Shown in pieces: positions 1 through 6,518 of a DNA stretch of 6,518 nucleotides. The notes below the pieces were generated by a model. It did not search any database. It saw only the letters and a program-made list of their open reading frames with translations, and had not been told where the DNA came from. Made by a program: the position numbers and the translations under genes. Position 1 is the stretch's first letter, and every line of letters starts with the position of its first letter. The stretch is from an uncultured Selenomonadales bacterium (GTDB taxonomy: Bacteria; Bacillota; Negativicutes; Selenomonadales; Selenomonadaceae), in assembly GCA_947305445.1 (NCBI GenBank), contig CAMZDU010000061.1:1-6518 (forward strand), written 5' to 3'.

Positions 1-66
1 GACTAGGGACTTGGGACTAGGGACTAGATTTTTAATTCCAAATTCCTAATTCCAAATTCCTAATTG
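1..66. repeat. Inverted heptamer arrays (GGGACTA / TAATTCC) after rpsM
   Basis: Positions 1-27 are about four 7-bp units of the GGGACTA type (one reads GGGACTT). After a short T-rich spacer, positions 33-66 are units alternating AATTCCA and AATTCCT. On the minus strand the second array reads GGAATTT/GGAATTA. Both arrays fit the consensus GGRAYTA and face each other, so they can form an imperfect hairpin with one mismatch and one G-U pair per unit. The element begins three bases beyond the rpsM stop codon and lies in the gap towards the next gene, outside the window. It continues to the window edge, so its left end is unknown. Confidence 0.85.
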
Positions 67-69
67 AAA

Positions 70-444
70 TCAGTCTTTCTTTTTGCCGCCCTGAACGAGC
101 TTTTTGGGACCTTTGCGAGTGCGAGTGTTGTTTTTGGTGTTTTGCCCACGAACAGGGAGACCGAGACGGTGACGGCGTCCGCGATAACAGCCAATATCAA
201 TGAGTCGCTTGATGTCCATCTGAATGTCGCGGCGAAGGTCGCCCTCCACGACGAAATTATGGTCGATGGCATCACGAAGTTTGACAACCTCGTCATCCGT
301 GAGATCTTTTGTGCGGGTGTCGGGGTTAACGCCCGTCATCGCAAGAATTTTCTGCGACGTGGGAAGCCCGATTCCGAAAATATACGTAAGAGCGTATTCG
401 ATTCTCTTGTCACGTGGCAAATCTACACCGGCTATACGTGCCAT
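70..444 (-). CDS. rpsM: 30S ribosomal protein S13
   Basis: S13 lies in the head of the small ribosomal subunit and contacts P-site tRNA and the large subunit. The 124-residue product has the normal family length. It begins [14 protein letters not shown], has the helical region with FGIG near residues 24-27, the conserved [14 protein letters not shown] near residues 89-102, and the basic RTRKGPKK tail that reaches towards tRNA. The ATG at 444-442 is preceded by a near-perfect ribosome site (AAGGAGGTGA) that overlaps the rpmJ stop codon, so the pair is probably translationally coupled. The gene ends in TGA at 70-72, directly before a heptamer repeat array. No disruption is seen. rpsK would normally follow, off the left edge. 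Confidence 0.98.
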   Translation of the reverse strand: MARIAGVDLPRDKRIEYALTYIFGIGLPTSQKILAMTGVNPDTRTKDLTDDEVVKLRDAIDHNFVVEGDLRRDIQMDIKRLIDIGCYRGRRHRLGLPVRGQNTKNNTRTRKGPKKLVQGGKKKD

Positions 445-459
445 AAGTTGTTCACCTCC

Positions 460-573
460 TTAACCTTGACGTTGTTTGTGCTTGGGATTTTCGCAAATAA
501 CCATAACGCGGCCTTTGCGTTTGATGATTTTGCATTTGTCGCACATTTTTTTGACTGACGGTCTGACTTTCAT
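460..573 (-). CDS. rpmJ: 50S ribosomal protein L36 (zinc-ribbon form)
   Basis: This is a 37-codon gene. The product starts [15 protein letters not shown] and ends HKQRQG. Cys11, Cys14, Cys27 and His32 are the zinc ligands of the C+ form of L36, a small protein that packs against 23S rRNA in the large subunit. The length is the usual 37 residues. The ATG at 573-571 has AGGAGG at 583-588 with good spacing. The stop TAA (460-462) is 15 bases from the rpsM start and merges with the rpsM ribosome site. A promoter candidate lies just upstream (601-629), so rpmJ may head its own transcript with rpsM and the genes beyond. The order infA, (cupin), rpmJ, rpsM is the standard operon order apart from the cupin insertion. 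Confidence 0.97.
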   Translation of the reverse strand: MKVRPSVKKMCDKCKIIKRKGRVMVICENPKHKQRQG

Positions 574-600
574 GGTGACCCGCCTCCTAAACGATTTGAT

Positions 601-629
601 AATGTATCACGTTTGTTGATTATTGTCCA
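601..629 (-). promoter_or_regulatory. Candidate sigma-70/A promoter upstream of rpmJ
   Basis: Read on the minus strand, TGGACA (629-624) is a five-of-six match to the -35 box. An exact 17-base spacer follows, then TACATT (606-601) as the -10 box, four of six, with an extended -10 TG one base upstream. A start site about seven bases downstream would leave a short leader ending in the rpmJ ribosome site at 583-588. This is a sequence match only; start-site mapping would decide it. Confidence 0.5.
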
Positions 630-637
630 CAAAATTT

Positions 638-944
638 TTAATCGTTCGGGTCGTCAACGTAATCGACTTCCGAATAATCTGCGCCAAGCGTAATTTGATG
701 CGCCATGCCCGCAGGGATAAAATACGTCTCGCCCTGCTTGAAAATTTTTGTCTCGCCGTTGGCGGTGAACTTGCATTCACCGCTGACAACGATTGTCCAC
801 TACGCGGCGTGCGCGTGTTCGGGAAAGACGACTTCCTTTGCCGCACTAACGAACCGTGCTCGTCGACGTGTGATCAACACGAACGGTAAGTCCTTCGAGA
901 CCATAATCGCGACGCGGAATTTTATCCATCATATCGGGGAACAT
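638..944 (-). pseudogene. Small cupin-domain protein, disrupted by frameshift and in-frame TAG
   Basis: The gene begins ATG at 944-942 with GGAGG (954-950) five bases upstream, directly after infA. The product starts MFPDMMDKIPRRDYGLEGL and reads well to about residue 31 (codons near 852). The frame then changes, and a second frame continues FVSAAKEVVFPEHAHAA, TAG, WTIVVSGECKF, then QGETYFIPAGMAHQI to the TAA at 638-640. The footprint of 307 bases is one over a multiple of three, so there is one extra base or two missing ones near 846-860. The TAG (800-802) stands where this cupin family usually has Gln after a His-x-His metal pair, one C-to-T change from CAG. Repaired, it would be a single-domain cupin of about 101 residues with HAH and a late His as metal ligands; the substrate is unknown. 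It is an unusual occupant of the gap between infA and rpmJ. Either the gene is dead or the sequence has errors. Confidence 0.8.
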
Positions 945-958
945 TTTAGCCTCCGAAA

Positions 959-1177
959 TTATTTGAAACGATAAGTAATTCTGCCGCGAGTCAAGTCATA
1001 GGGCGTAAGTTCGATTGTGACTTTGTCGCCGGGGAGAATTCGTATAAAGTTCATGCGGATTTTTCCTGACACGTGCGCCAAAACTTTGTGGCCGTTTTCC
1101 AATTCGACTTGGAACATGGCGTTGGGCAGAGCCTCCAGGACTTTGCCTTCGACTTCGATAACGTCTTGCTTTGACAT
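959..1177 (-). CDS. infA: Translation initiation factor IF-1
   Basis: IF-1 binds the A site of the 30S subunit during initiation and helps IF-2 and IF-3. The 72-residue product is the exact usual length. It starts [20 protein letters not shown], contains the OB-fold core [20 protein letters not shown], then the conserved [17 protein letters not shown] and the end GRITYRFK. The ATG at 1177-1175 has GGAGG upstream with proper spacing. It starts 16 bases after the adk stop. In many Firmicutes map lies between adk and infA; there is no room for it here. The gene is intact, and its TAA (959-961) is followed by the ribosome site of the broken cupin gene. Confidence 0.98.
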   Translation of the reverse strand: MSKQDVIEVEGKVLEALPNAMFQVELENGHKVLAHVSGKIRMNFIRILPGDKVTIELTPYDLTRGRITYRFK

Positions 1178-1193
1178 GGTTGTAACCTCCGGT

Positions 1194-1883
<690 letters not shown>

Positions 1884-1894
1884 TCACCCTTTCT

Positions 1895-2210
1895 GTTGTT
1901 TTTAGTGATTTTTGTTATCGAAGCCAGAATTTTTATCAGCTCGTTGCAGTCGTCGCAAATGCTTTTTGCTTGCGGCGGCTTCTTTTAAGGCGATATACAT
2001 TTTTGAATTAAAATCTGCCCGCGACTGCGCGTAAACTTCTTCTCGTACGTTCGCTCCGATACTTGTGCCGCTGAGCAACAACTGCTTCGAAATAACATAT
2101 TCCAAACGATTTTTGACGAGATACTTGTACAAATTTACAATCCTGACAGCAAACAACATACTTTTATCAGCTATCGGATTGTTTTTTCCATTCCTAACAC
2201 CTTTTATCAA
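1895..2210 (-). pseudogene. Four-helix-bundle protein (S23/23S rRNA IVP family), degraded
   Basis: The frame starting TTG at 2210 encodes 102 residues containing NNPIADKSMLFAVRIVNLYKYL, SKQLLLSGTSIGANVRE and AQSRADFNSKMYIALKEA. These are the first three helices of the S23/four-helix-bundle family, whose members occur in 23S rRNA intervening sequences and elsewhere; their function is not settled. Three things are wrong. The best start, ATG at 2191-2189 with AAGGTG upstream, is out of frame by one base in a run of six A. About 20 residues are missing after KEAAA. The last helix (SICDDCNELIKILASITK) survives only in another frame, to about 1895. The gene lies between secY and adk, where no such gene normally sits, and heptamer arrays flank it on both sides. 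It is probably inactive unless the indels are sequence errors. Confidence 0.8.
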
Positions 2211-2213
2211 TTT

Positions 2214-2304
2214 GGAATTCGGAATTAGGAATTTGAAATTTTTTGAGCGTCGTGCGCAACCGAATCATTCCTAATTCCTAATTCCTAATTCCACATTCCT
2301 AATT
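2214..2304. repeat. Inverted heptamer-array element between secY and the S23-type gene
   Basis: The left arm at 2214-2233 (GGAATTC, GGAATTA, GGAATT) and the right arm at 2280-2299 are inverted copies matching at 18 of 20 bases. The right array as a whole runs from 2267 to 2304 with five AATTCCT-type units. A central segment of about 30 bases, TTTTGAGCGTCGTGCGCAAC and flanks, separates the arrays. The element can fold as a hairpin in secY mRNA. Its last unit near 2293-2299 departs from the consensus in the same way (ACATTCC) as the element at 4786-4843, which suggests copies of one defined element and not independent microsatellites. Confidence 0.88.
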
Positions 2305-2310
2305 GCGTGA

Positions 2311-2326
2311 GCGCGAGCACTCGCGC
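2311..2326 (-). other. Short GC hairpin just after secY
   Basis: GCGCGAG and CTCGCGC form a perfect 7-base inverted repeat with two bases between them (physically about six pairs with a four-base loop). It lies two bases after the secY stop codon in the transcript. No T-run follows it on the minus strand, so it does not look like an intrinsic terminator. An mRNA-stabilising or processing role is possible but unproven. Confidence 0.5.
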
Positions 2327-2327
2327 A

Positions 2328-3368
2328 TCAGCGCATAAAGCCTTCGTAGTGGCGCATAACGACCATCGCTTCAATTTGTTTCATTGTGTGCAATGCGACG
2401 CTGACAACAATCAAAAGTGCCGTACCGCCAAAGTATACGCCCTGAATGTGGGTTGCGCCGCCAATTAAATTCGGTAACACCGCAATAAACGCCAGATAGC
2501 ACGAACCGGCCGTCACAAGCCGCGTCAACACAAAATCGACGTAATCGGCCGTCGGTTTGCCGGGTCTTATGCCCGGTATAAACGCGCCGTACTTTTTGAG
2601 GTTGTCGGCCATGTCGGGTATCTTAACCGTTACCGCCGTATAAAAATACGTGAAGAAAATTATCAACAAGACGTAAAGCAACGTCTGTAGCGGCGTGCCC
2701 CATTGCAAATGAGCGGCAAGCTTCTGAATCGTCGGATTGTCTATAAACTGTACAACCGTAATCGGAAACATCAGCACACTTGAGGCGAAAATTATCGGTA
2801 TGACGCCGGCGGGATTTACCTTCAGCGGCAAGTGGGATTGATGACCGCCGTAAGCCCTTGCTCCGACAACTCGTTTGGCGTAGGTGATGGGAATTCGCCG
2901 TTGAGCCGCCTCAACATAGATAACGAAGACAATCATCGCCAACGCTATCGCCGCGAAAAGTACTACGCTGAAATAATTAATCGTGCCCGCTTGGACGTAT
3001 TGGAAGATAGTCGCGATATTCTTGGGAAGTGCGGCAACGATACCCGCAAAGATGATAAGCGAGATACCATTGCCGACCCCTTGAGCCGTAATCTGTTCGC
3101 CAATCCACATAAGAAGCGTTGTACCGGCGGTCAGAGTTATTGCGATAATTAGAATGTTGACGGGATTCGGATTGAGCACGGCGGCTTTCAAGCCTATAGA
3201 CATGCCGACGGCTTGCGCAAAAGCCAATACCACTGTCAACTTGCGAGTGACGCGAGTAGTTTTTTTGTGTCCTTCCGCGCCTTCCTTCGACCATTGCTCA
3301 AGCGTCGGCACAACCACCGTCAACAGCTGCATGATAATCGCCGCGTTGATGTAGGGCGTGATACTCAT
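2328..3368 (-). CDS. secY: SecY translocase subunit, C-terminal piece (split gene)
   Basis: SecY forms the protein-conducting channel of the Sec translocase in the inner membrane. This 346-residue frame begins at transmembrane segment 2 ([16 protein letters not shown]) and carries the rest of the channel: [14 protein letters not shown] at 90-103, the segment-7 region [16 protein letters not shown] at 179-194, the cytosolic loop [20 protein letters not shown] at 253-272, and the end MRHYEGFMR. Hydrophobic segments alternate with loops as expected. It lacks segment 1 and the plug region, which are in the overlapping upstream frame at 3365-3574. Its ATG overlaps the upstream TGA as ATGA, but no good ribosome site precedes it. 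The in-frame codons just before that ATG (CAA TTC GCA) read QFA, as in a normal SecY. This points to a small deletion and not a true gene start. Confidence 0.95.
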   Translation of the reverse strand: MSITPYINAAIIMQLLTVVVPTLEQWSKEGAEGHKKTTRVTRKLTVVLAFAQAVGMSIGLKAAVLNPNPVNILIIAITLTAGTTLLMWIGEQITAQGVGNGISLIIFAGIVAALPKNIATIFQYVQAGTINYFSVVLFAAIALAMIVFVIYVEAAQRRIPITYAKRVVGARAYGGHQSHLPLKVNPAGVIPIIFASSVLMFPITVVQFIDNPTIQKLAAHLQWGTPLQTLLYVLLIIFFTYFYTAVTVKIPDMADNLKKYGAFIPGIRPGKPTADYVDFVLTRLVTAGSCYLAFIAVLPNLIGGATHIQGVYFGGTALLIVVSVALHTMKQIEAMVVMRHYEGFMR

Positions 3369-3574
3369 TGCGAATTGCTGAACGCGCCGCCCGAGAACAA
3401 ATCCAACAGTCCAAATAAACTGCCATTGTTGAACAGTTGCTCTATCGCCGTCGGATCTACGCCTGGTACGGGAATGTGCGTGCCCATCCGGAACACCGCG
3501 AACATTACCAGCGTAAAGATAATTCGTTGCCGCAGTTCGGGTATCTTGAAGATATTTGTCAGACCCGCCGGCAC
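3365..3574 (-). CDS. secY: SecY translocase subunit, N-terminal piece (split gene)
   Basis: The 69-residue frame starts GTG at 3574-3572 with GAGGTGA upstream, placed within the end of rplO, as in tightly packed spc operons. It encodes the cytosolic start ([13 protein letters not shown]), transmembrane segment 1 (about residues 18-36), the HIPVPGVDP turn and the plug entry [12 protein letters not shown]. It then ends SNSQ and TGA. A normal SecY continues with about QFSIFAMGITPYI. Compared with that pattern about 10 bases are missing, which changes the frame; restoring them would join this piece to the downstream frame as one protein of about 418 residues. No slippery heptamer is visible at the junction. 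A loss of essential SecY would be lethal, so either the two pieces work together, another copy exists, or the deletion is a sequence or population artefact. Confidence 0.94.
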   Translation of the reverse strand: MPAGLTNIFKIPELRQRIIFTLVMFAVFRMGTHIPVPGVDPTAIEQLFNNGSLFGLLDLFSGGAFSNSQ

Positions 3575-3575
3575 G

Positions 3576-4016
3576 TTAAATCACCTCGGCAGTGCCGCCC
3601 GCCGATTCGATTTTGGCGATTGCGGACTTGGTGAAGCCTTGCGCTTGGACTTTCAATTTTTTTGTCAGCTCGCCGTCGCCGAGAATTTTGACGCCGTCGA
3701 GAACGTTTTTGAGGATACCTGCTTCGACGAGTGCGACCGCGTCAACGGTGGTGTCGTCGTCGAAGCAGTTGAGCGTTGCGACGTTGACTTCAGCATAATT
3801 TTTGCGCCAAATATTTTTAAAGCCGCGCTTGGGCAAACGGCGATAAATGGGCATTTGGCCGCCTTCAAAGCCGGGACGAACGCCGCCGCCTGAGCGGGAC
3901 TTCTGGCCTTTGTGGCCGCGACCACTCGTTTTGCCGCAACCAGAGCCTGTGCCGCGTCCGAGACGAGTTTTGTCTTTGCGGGCACCCTCTGCGGGTTTGA
4001 GTTCGTGCAAATTCAT
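3576..4016 (-). CDS. rplO: 50S ribosomal protein L15
   Basis: L15 is a large-subunit protein with a long basic N-terminal extension that threads through 23S rRNA. The 146-residue product begins [20 protein letters not shown] and has the glycine-rich [19 protein letters not shown] stretch (about 20-38), then [18 protein letters not shown], and a globular C-terminal part ending GGTAEVI. The length is normal. The ATG at 4016-4014 has AGGAGG eight bases upstream. The stop TAA at 3576-3578 is one base from the secY GTG, and the secY ribosome site lies inside the rplO end, so the two are likely coupled. No disruption is seen. Confidence 0.98.
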   Translation of the reverse strand: MNLHELKPAEGARKDKTRLGRGTGSGCGKTSGRGHKGQKSRSGGGVRPGFEGGQMPIYRRLPKRGFKNIWRKNYAEVNVATLNCFDDDTTVDAVALVEAGILKNVLDGVKILGDGELTKKLKVQAQGFTKSAIAKIESAGGTAEVI

Positions 4017-4035
4017 CAGCTGTGCCTCCTTCCGA

Positions 4036-4248
4036 TTACTTGTCGAGTTTGACTGCGCCGCTGTCGTCGGCGACTTCTTCGACCTTCACGAGATGTTCAA
4101 CCTTGTGGATTTGACCGCGAATCGTCGGCGAGTCGGGCAGAATCGAAAAGGAATTGAGCTTGCGCAGACCGAGCGAACGAACGGTTTTGCGCTGGGTTTG
4201 GGGACGGCCGATGAGACTTCTGACCAAAGTAATTTTCAATTTAGCCAC
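4036..4248 (-). CDS. rpmD: 50S ribosomal protein L30 with acidic C-terminal tail
   Basis: L30 is a small large-subunit protein of the spc operon. The product starts at GTG (4248-4246), eight bases after an AGGAGG that overlaps the rpsE stop region. It reads [28 protein letters not shown], and [16 protein letters not shown], the recognised L30 core. The family is usually about 58-62 residues and this one is 70. The extra residues form a mixed, partly acidic tail ([12 protein letters not shown]) after the core. The tail is in frame with no sign of sequence damage and may simply be a lineage feature. Confidence 0.96.
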   Translation of the reverse strand: MAKLKITLVRSLIGRPQTQRKTVRSLGLRKLNSFSILPDSPTIRGQIHKVEHLVKVEEVADDSGAVKLDK

Positions 4249-4261
4249 GTGTCAAGCCTCC

Positions 4262-4762
4262 TCAATTAAAAATCTCGGCAACGGTTTTGCCGCGCAGTTG
4301 TGCGACGATTTCGGCACGCTTAAGCATTTTCAAGCCTTCGAGCGTGGCGCGCACCATGTTGTTGGGGTTGGACGAACCGAGTGATTTAGTCAAGATGTCG
4401 TGAACGCCGGCCAATTCGAGCACCGCACGAGCCGGGCCGCCCGCGATAACGCCGGTACCTTTTGAGGCAGGGCGCAACATAACTCTGCCAGCACCGAAGA
4501 CGCCTACCACGCCGTGCGGGATGGAACGTTCTTTAAGGGCGACTTCGATCAAATTCTTTTTGGCATCGTCGACGCCTTTGCGAATGGCTTCGGGCACTTC
4601 GGCAGCTTTGCCGAGACCGACGCCGACTTTGCCGTTGCGATTGCCGACGACGACCAGTGCGCTGAATGAAAATCTGCGGCCGCCTTTAACGACCTTAGCG
4701 ACACGATTTATAAAAACAACCTTCTCCTCGAATTCGGGAGTTTCAGTTTCGTTTCGGGGCAT
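4262..4762 (-). CDS. rpsE: 30S ribosomal protein S5
   Basis: S5 lies near the mRNA entry path and the decoding centre and affects fidelity. The ATG chosen is 4762-4760, because AGGAGG sits just upstream; an in-frame TTG at 4783 would place the ribosome site inside the coding region. The 166-residue product has the double-stranded RNA-binding-like N-terminal domain ([36 protein letters not shown], then [13 protein letters not shown]) and the C-terminal domain with [20 protein letters not shown] and [16 protein letters not shown]. The length is normal. The gene ends in TGA, and the rpmD ribosome site follows directly. A repeat element fills most of the gap between rplR and this gene, which is larger than the other gaps in the cluster. 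Confidence 0.98.
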   Translation of the reverse strand: MPRNETETPEFEEKVVFINRVAKVVKGGRRFSFSALVVVGNRNGKVGVGLGKAAEVPEAIRKGVDDAKKNLIEVALKERSIPHGVVGVFGAGRVMLRPASKGTGVIAGGPARAVLELAGVHDILTKSLGSSNPNNMVRATLEGLKMLKRAEIVAQLRGKTVAEIFN

Positions 4763-4785
4763 TAGAAAACCTCCTTCTGTCAATC

Positions 4786-4843
4786 AGGAATTGAGAATTA
4801 GGAATTAAAGAGGCAAAATGATCATTCCTAATTCTACATTCCT
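4786..4843. repeat. Inverted heptamer-array element between rplR and rpsE
   Basis: The left arm at 4786-4805 and the right arm at 4824-4843 are inverted copies matching at 18 of 20 bases, around an 18-base centre. Units are GGAATTG, AGAATTA, GGAAT on one side and their complements with ACATTCC at the end of the other. It begins two bases after the rplR stop in the transcript and ends before the rpsE ribosome site. The right end is nearly identical (20 of 21 bases) to the right end of the element after secY. Confidence 0.9.
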
Positions 4844-4845
4844 AA

Positions 4846-5205
4846 TTAAAATTTAAGTCCGCCTTCGCGAGCAGCCTCGGCCAGAGCCGCAACACGACCG
4901 TGATAGATATAACCGCCGCGGTCGAATACGACTTCTGTAATACCTTTGGCGAGAGCCTTTTTTGCAATGGCCGCGCCGACAGCTTTGGCCGCCGCAATGT
5001 TACCGCCGGTACCGGAAAAATCTTTGTCGAGAGAGCTTGCCGCCGCGAGCGTCATGCCCTTTTGGTCGTCGATAACCTGTGCATAGATATGAGCCAGAGA
5101 GCGGAAGACGTTCAAACGCGGACGTTCGGCAGTGCCCGCAACGTGATTGCGAACGCGCAAGTGTCTCTTTTGGCGGGTTTTATTTTTGTCAGGTTTGATA
5201 AGCAC
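4846..5205 (-). CDS. rplR: 50S ribosomal protein L18
   Basis: L18 binds 5S rRNA and fixes it to the large subunit. The product is 119 residues, a normal length. It starts [20 protein letters not shown], followed by [26 protein letters not shown], which is the L18 core, then [38 protein letters not shown] in parts, ending EGGLKF. The start is GTG (5205-5203) with AGGAGG seven bases upstream. It lies 15 bases after the second VOC gene. In the standard operon it follows rplF directly, so the two VOC genes separate it from its usual neighbour. The TAA stop abuts a heptamer repeat element, but the C-terminus is of normal form. Confidence 0.98.
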   Translation of the reverse strand: MLIKPDKNKTRQKRHLRVRNHVAGTAERPRLNVFRSLAHIYAQVIDDQKGMTLAAASSLDKDFSGTGGNIAAAKAVGAAIAKKALAKGITEVVFDRGGYIYHGRVAALAEAAREGGLKF

Positions 5206-5220
5206 AAAAATACCTCCTAA

Positions 5221-5625
5221 TTAATCGCGGAAGTCGTCATGCTCGGCCATAAGTTCGATACCGTTGCCTTCGGGGTCGACTACGACGCTGGCATAATAAC
5301 CGTCGCCGGTAGTGCGTGCTCCGCTGAAAATTTGAATGCCGTCTTTTTCCATTTTCTTAGTGAGGTCGTCAACGTCTTTGCGGTCGCCGACGCAAATAGA
5401 TATATGGTTGTAGCCGGTGCGGAAGGGTGCTTTGCTACCTTGCGTGGCTCCTTCGCGTTGCATGATTTCAATTCTGGCACCGTCGTCGAACTTTAAGAAG
5501 TAATTGGTTGAATCGGTACGGAAGTTGCTATAGCGGGAGCCGGCCTGTGCACCAAAATATTTGACGAAGAAATCTTTTTCGGCTTCCAAATTGTTGACGT
5601 AGATGGCAATGTGGTCGATTCTCAT
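5221..5625 (-). CDS. VOC family (glyoxalase/bleomycin-resistance-like) protein, downstream copy
   Basis: The 134-residue protein has a single VOC unit pair. It starts MRIDHIAIYVNNLEAEKDFF, has YFLKFDDGARIEIM around residues 42-55, GYNHISICVG at 71-80 and GDGYYASVVVDPEGNGIEL near 107-125. His5, Glu53, His74 and Glu124 sit where glyoxalase-type VOC enzymes bind a metal ion. The substrate cannot be told; lyase, thiol-transferase and resistance functions all occur in the superfamily. The start ATG at 5625-5623 has GGAGG seven bases upstream; an earlier in-frame ATG at 5643 would put that site within the gene. By hand alignment it is about 57 percent identical to the neighbouring copy, without gaps until the tail. 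It ends in TAA, 15 bases before rplR, so it is likely co-transcribed with the ribosomal genes. Confidence 0.9.
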   Translation of the reverse strand: MRIDHIAIYVNNLEAEKDFFVKYFGAQAGSRYSNFRTDSTNYFLKFDDGARIEIMQREGATQGSKAPFRTGYNHISICVGDRKDVDDLTKKMEKDGIQIFSGARTTGDGYYASVVVDPEGNGIELMAEHDDFRD

Positions 5626-5661
5626 GATGTTGCCTCCATTCATGCAAAAACAAATTGTAAA

Positions 5662-6057
5662 TCAGCTGTGGTCGCCGGCCAGAATTTCAATCTCGTTGCC
5701 TTCTGGGTCTTCGACGATACTGGCATAATAACCGTCACCAGTTTGGCGCGGAGCGGTTACGACGAAAATACCGTCGTCTTCCAATCGACGGGTGAGATCG
5801 TCGACAGCTTTTTTGTTGCCGACATTAAGCGCAACGTGATGATAGCCGGAACGATACTTGCCTTTTTTCGGGTCGAACATACTTTGGCGGCGCATAATTT
5901 CAAAACGCGAACCGTTGTCGAATTCGAGAAAGTAACTGCTGAAGTCTTTGCGGGCATTGGTATATTTTTCGCCGGGGATTGCGCCGAAATATTTGACAAA
6001 AAAATTTTTTTCGACTTCGAGGTTGTTGACGTAGATGGCAATGTGGTCGATGTTCAT
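5662..6057 (-). CDS. VOC family (glyoxalase/bleomycin-resistance-like) protein, upstream copy
   Basis: This is a 131-residue paralogue of the next gene. It begins MNIDHIAIYVNNLEVEKNFF, has SSYFLEFDNGSRFEIMRR at 40-57, SGYHHVALNVGN at 70-81 and TGDGYYASIVEDPEGNEIEI at 106-125. His5, Glu53, His74 and Glu124 are the expected metal-binding set, aligned exactly with the other copy, so both look catalytically competent. ATG at 6057-6055 is preferred to an in-frame TTG at 6063 because AGGAG (6070-6066) is eight bases away. It follows rplF by 15 bases and ends in TGA, 36 bases before the next VOC start. A tandem duplication inside the ribosomal operon is the simplest history. The role is unknown; being in the operon would tie expression to growth rate. 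Confidence 0.9.
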   Translation of the reverse strand: MNIDHIAIYVNNLEVEKNFFVKYFGAIPGEKYTNARKDFSSYFLEFDNGSRFEIMRRQSMFDPKKGKYRSGYHHVALNVGNKKAVDDLTRRLEDDGIFVVTAPRQTGDGYYASIVEDPEGNEIEILAGDHS

Positions 6058-6072
6058 AGTCAAAACTCCTAA

Positions 6073-6444
6073 TTACTTCTTACCTTTAGCACCGGCTTTG
6101 CCTTCCTTGCGGCGGATGTGTTCGCCGGCGTATTTGATGCCTTTGCCTTTGTAGGGTTCAGGCTCGCGCCAACCGCGAATATTGGCGGCGACTGCGCCTA
6201 CAAGCTCCTTGTCGATACCGTGGACGGTTATCGTCGTGGCGGTAGGGGCTTCGAGCGTGATACCTGCGGGCGGCTCAATTATGACCGGATGAGAGTAGCC
6301 CAGCGACAAATTCAAATTTTTGCCCTGCTTGGCCGCACGGTATCCGACGCCGGCGATTTCAAGATTTTTCGTGAAACCTTGAGTGACGCCGACGACCATG
6401 TTGTTGATACGCGTGCTCGAAAGTCCGTGAAGACTTCTGTGAGT
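6073..6444 (-). CDS. rplF: 50S ribosomal protein L6, part after an in-frame stop
   Basis: L6 sits at the base of the factor-binding stalk of the large subunit. Downstream of an in-frame TAA (6445-6447) the frame continues [20 protein letters not shown], then [26 protein letters not shown] and the family signature [20 protein letters not shown] to the TAA at 6073-6075. The first ATG in this part is at 6399-6397, in the middle of the conserved INNMVVG motif and without a ribosome site, so it is not a credible native start. The region aligns without gaps to a normal L6, and the stop falls where the family usually has Lys (PSDNK). An AAA-to-TAA change or a sequence error explains it. The C-terminal part is otherwise intact. 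Confidence 0.93.
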   Translation of the reverse strand, partial: THRSLHGLSSTRINNMVVGVTQGFTKNLEIAGVGYRAAKQGKNLNLSLGYSHPVIIEPPAGITLEAPTATTITVHGIDKELVGAVAANIRGWREPEPYKGKGIKYAGEHIRRKEGKAGAKGKK

Positions 6445-6518
6445 TTAATTGTCCGAGGGGCGTACCACCGTCAAGACTCCGTCCTCAATGGTTATTTTCA
6501 TTTCCGTGGAGATCCGAC
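6445..6518 (-). CDS. rplF: 50S ribosomal protein L6, part before the in-frame stop (partial, runs off the window)
   Basis: The last 23 codons before the TAA at 6445-6447 read RISTEMKITIEDGVLTVVRP then SDN, the usual L6 sequence leading to the PSDNK turn. The first 30 or so residues of L6 lie beyond the right edge. Together with 6073-6444 this gives about 147 codons, which fits a normal L6 of about 178 residues once the missing start is added. Only the single stop codon separates the two parts. Confidence 0.88.
   Translation of the reverse strand, partial: RISTEMKITIEDGVLTVVRPSDN

Noticed and set aside
1..66. CRISPR array
   Set aside because: Units are 7 bases with no unique spacers; this is a short tandem repeat.
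64..558. Long plus-strand open frame of 164 codons over rpsM and rpmJ
   Set aside because: It is antisense to two clear ribosomal-protein genes, has no recognisable protein features, and exists because of their codon usage.
2311..2326. Rho-independent terminator after secY
   Set aside because: The hairpin is short and is not followed by a run of T on the coding strand.
3365..3367. Selenocysteine reading of the TGA in the secY front piece
   Set aside because: Reading through would stay in a frame that does not encode SecY; the conserved sequence continues in a different frame.
3365..3380. Programmed ribosomal frameshift in secY
   Set aside because: The junction TTC AGC AAT TCG CAA TGA has no X-XXY-YYZ slippery heptamer, and the missing residues fit a deletion better.
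4763..4783. Longer rpsE start at the TTG at 4783
   Set aside because: It would place the strong AGGAGG ribosome site inside the coding region; the ATG at 4762 has the correct spacing.
5611..6072. Plus-strand open frame of 153 codons
   Set aside because: It is antisense to the upstream VOC gene, whose conserved motifs and ribosome site are on the minus strand.
6445..6447. TAA recoded as a sense codon
   Set aside because: TAA is the terminator of most genes in this window, at their normal C-terminal ends.

Overview
This window is a stretch of the bacterial spc ribosomal-protein operon, with every gene on the minus strand, so transcription runs from high to low coordinates. In transcription order it carries the end of rplF (L6), two tandem VOC/glyoxalase-like genes, rplR (L18), rpsE (S5), rpmD (L30), rplO (L15), secY, a broken four-helix-bundle (S23-type) gene, adk, infA, a broken small cupin gene, rpmJ (L36) and rpsM (S13). 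Gene order, strong AGGAGG ribosome sites, the zinc-type Adk LID and the SecY sequence point to a Firmicute-type bacterium. The SecY and cupin sequences suggest the Negativicutes/Selenomonas side, but that is an impression from memory and was not searched.

Right part (4763-6518): rplF enters from outside the window and has an in-frame TAA at a position that is normally lysine. Two paralogous metal-site VOC genes sit between rplF and rplR, where spc operons normally have nothing. Middle (2328-4762): rpsE, rpmD and rplO are intact and tightly spaced. secY is split by a -1 frame change into a 69-residue front piece and a 346-residue back piece that overlap by ATGA. Left part (1-2327): the S23-type gene between secY and adk carries several lesions. 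adk has a repeat-encoded N-terminal extension. map, often found between adk and infA, is absent. A cupin gene with a frameshift and an in-frame TAG lies between infA and rpmJ, and a good promoter candidate precedes rpmJ.

The most distinctive non-coding signal is a family of 7-bp-period arrays with consensus GGRAYTA. Most are arranged as inverted arms around a short spacer, so they can fold as hairpins. They lie just after the stop codons of rpsM, rplR and secY, and one further array is read through as the N-terminus of Adk. The S23-type gene sits between two of these arrays. This could be a small mobile repeat family with an associated four-helix-bundle gene.

The ribosomal genes, infA, secY and adk serve translation, protein export and adenylate balance, and they are normally co-expressed. 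The VOC, cupin and S23 genes are extras. Four genes are interrupted here (rplF, secY, cupin, S23), two of them normally essential or nearly so. Consensus or assembly error, a mixed population, or a decaying second copy of the operon must be excluded before the disruptions are taken as biology.
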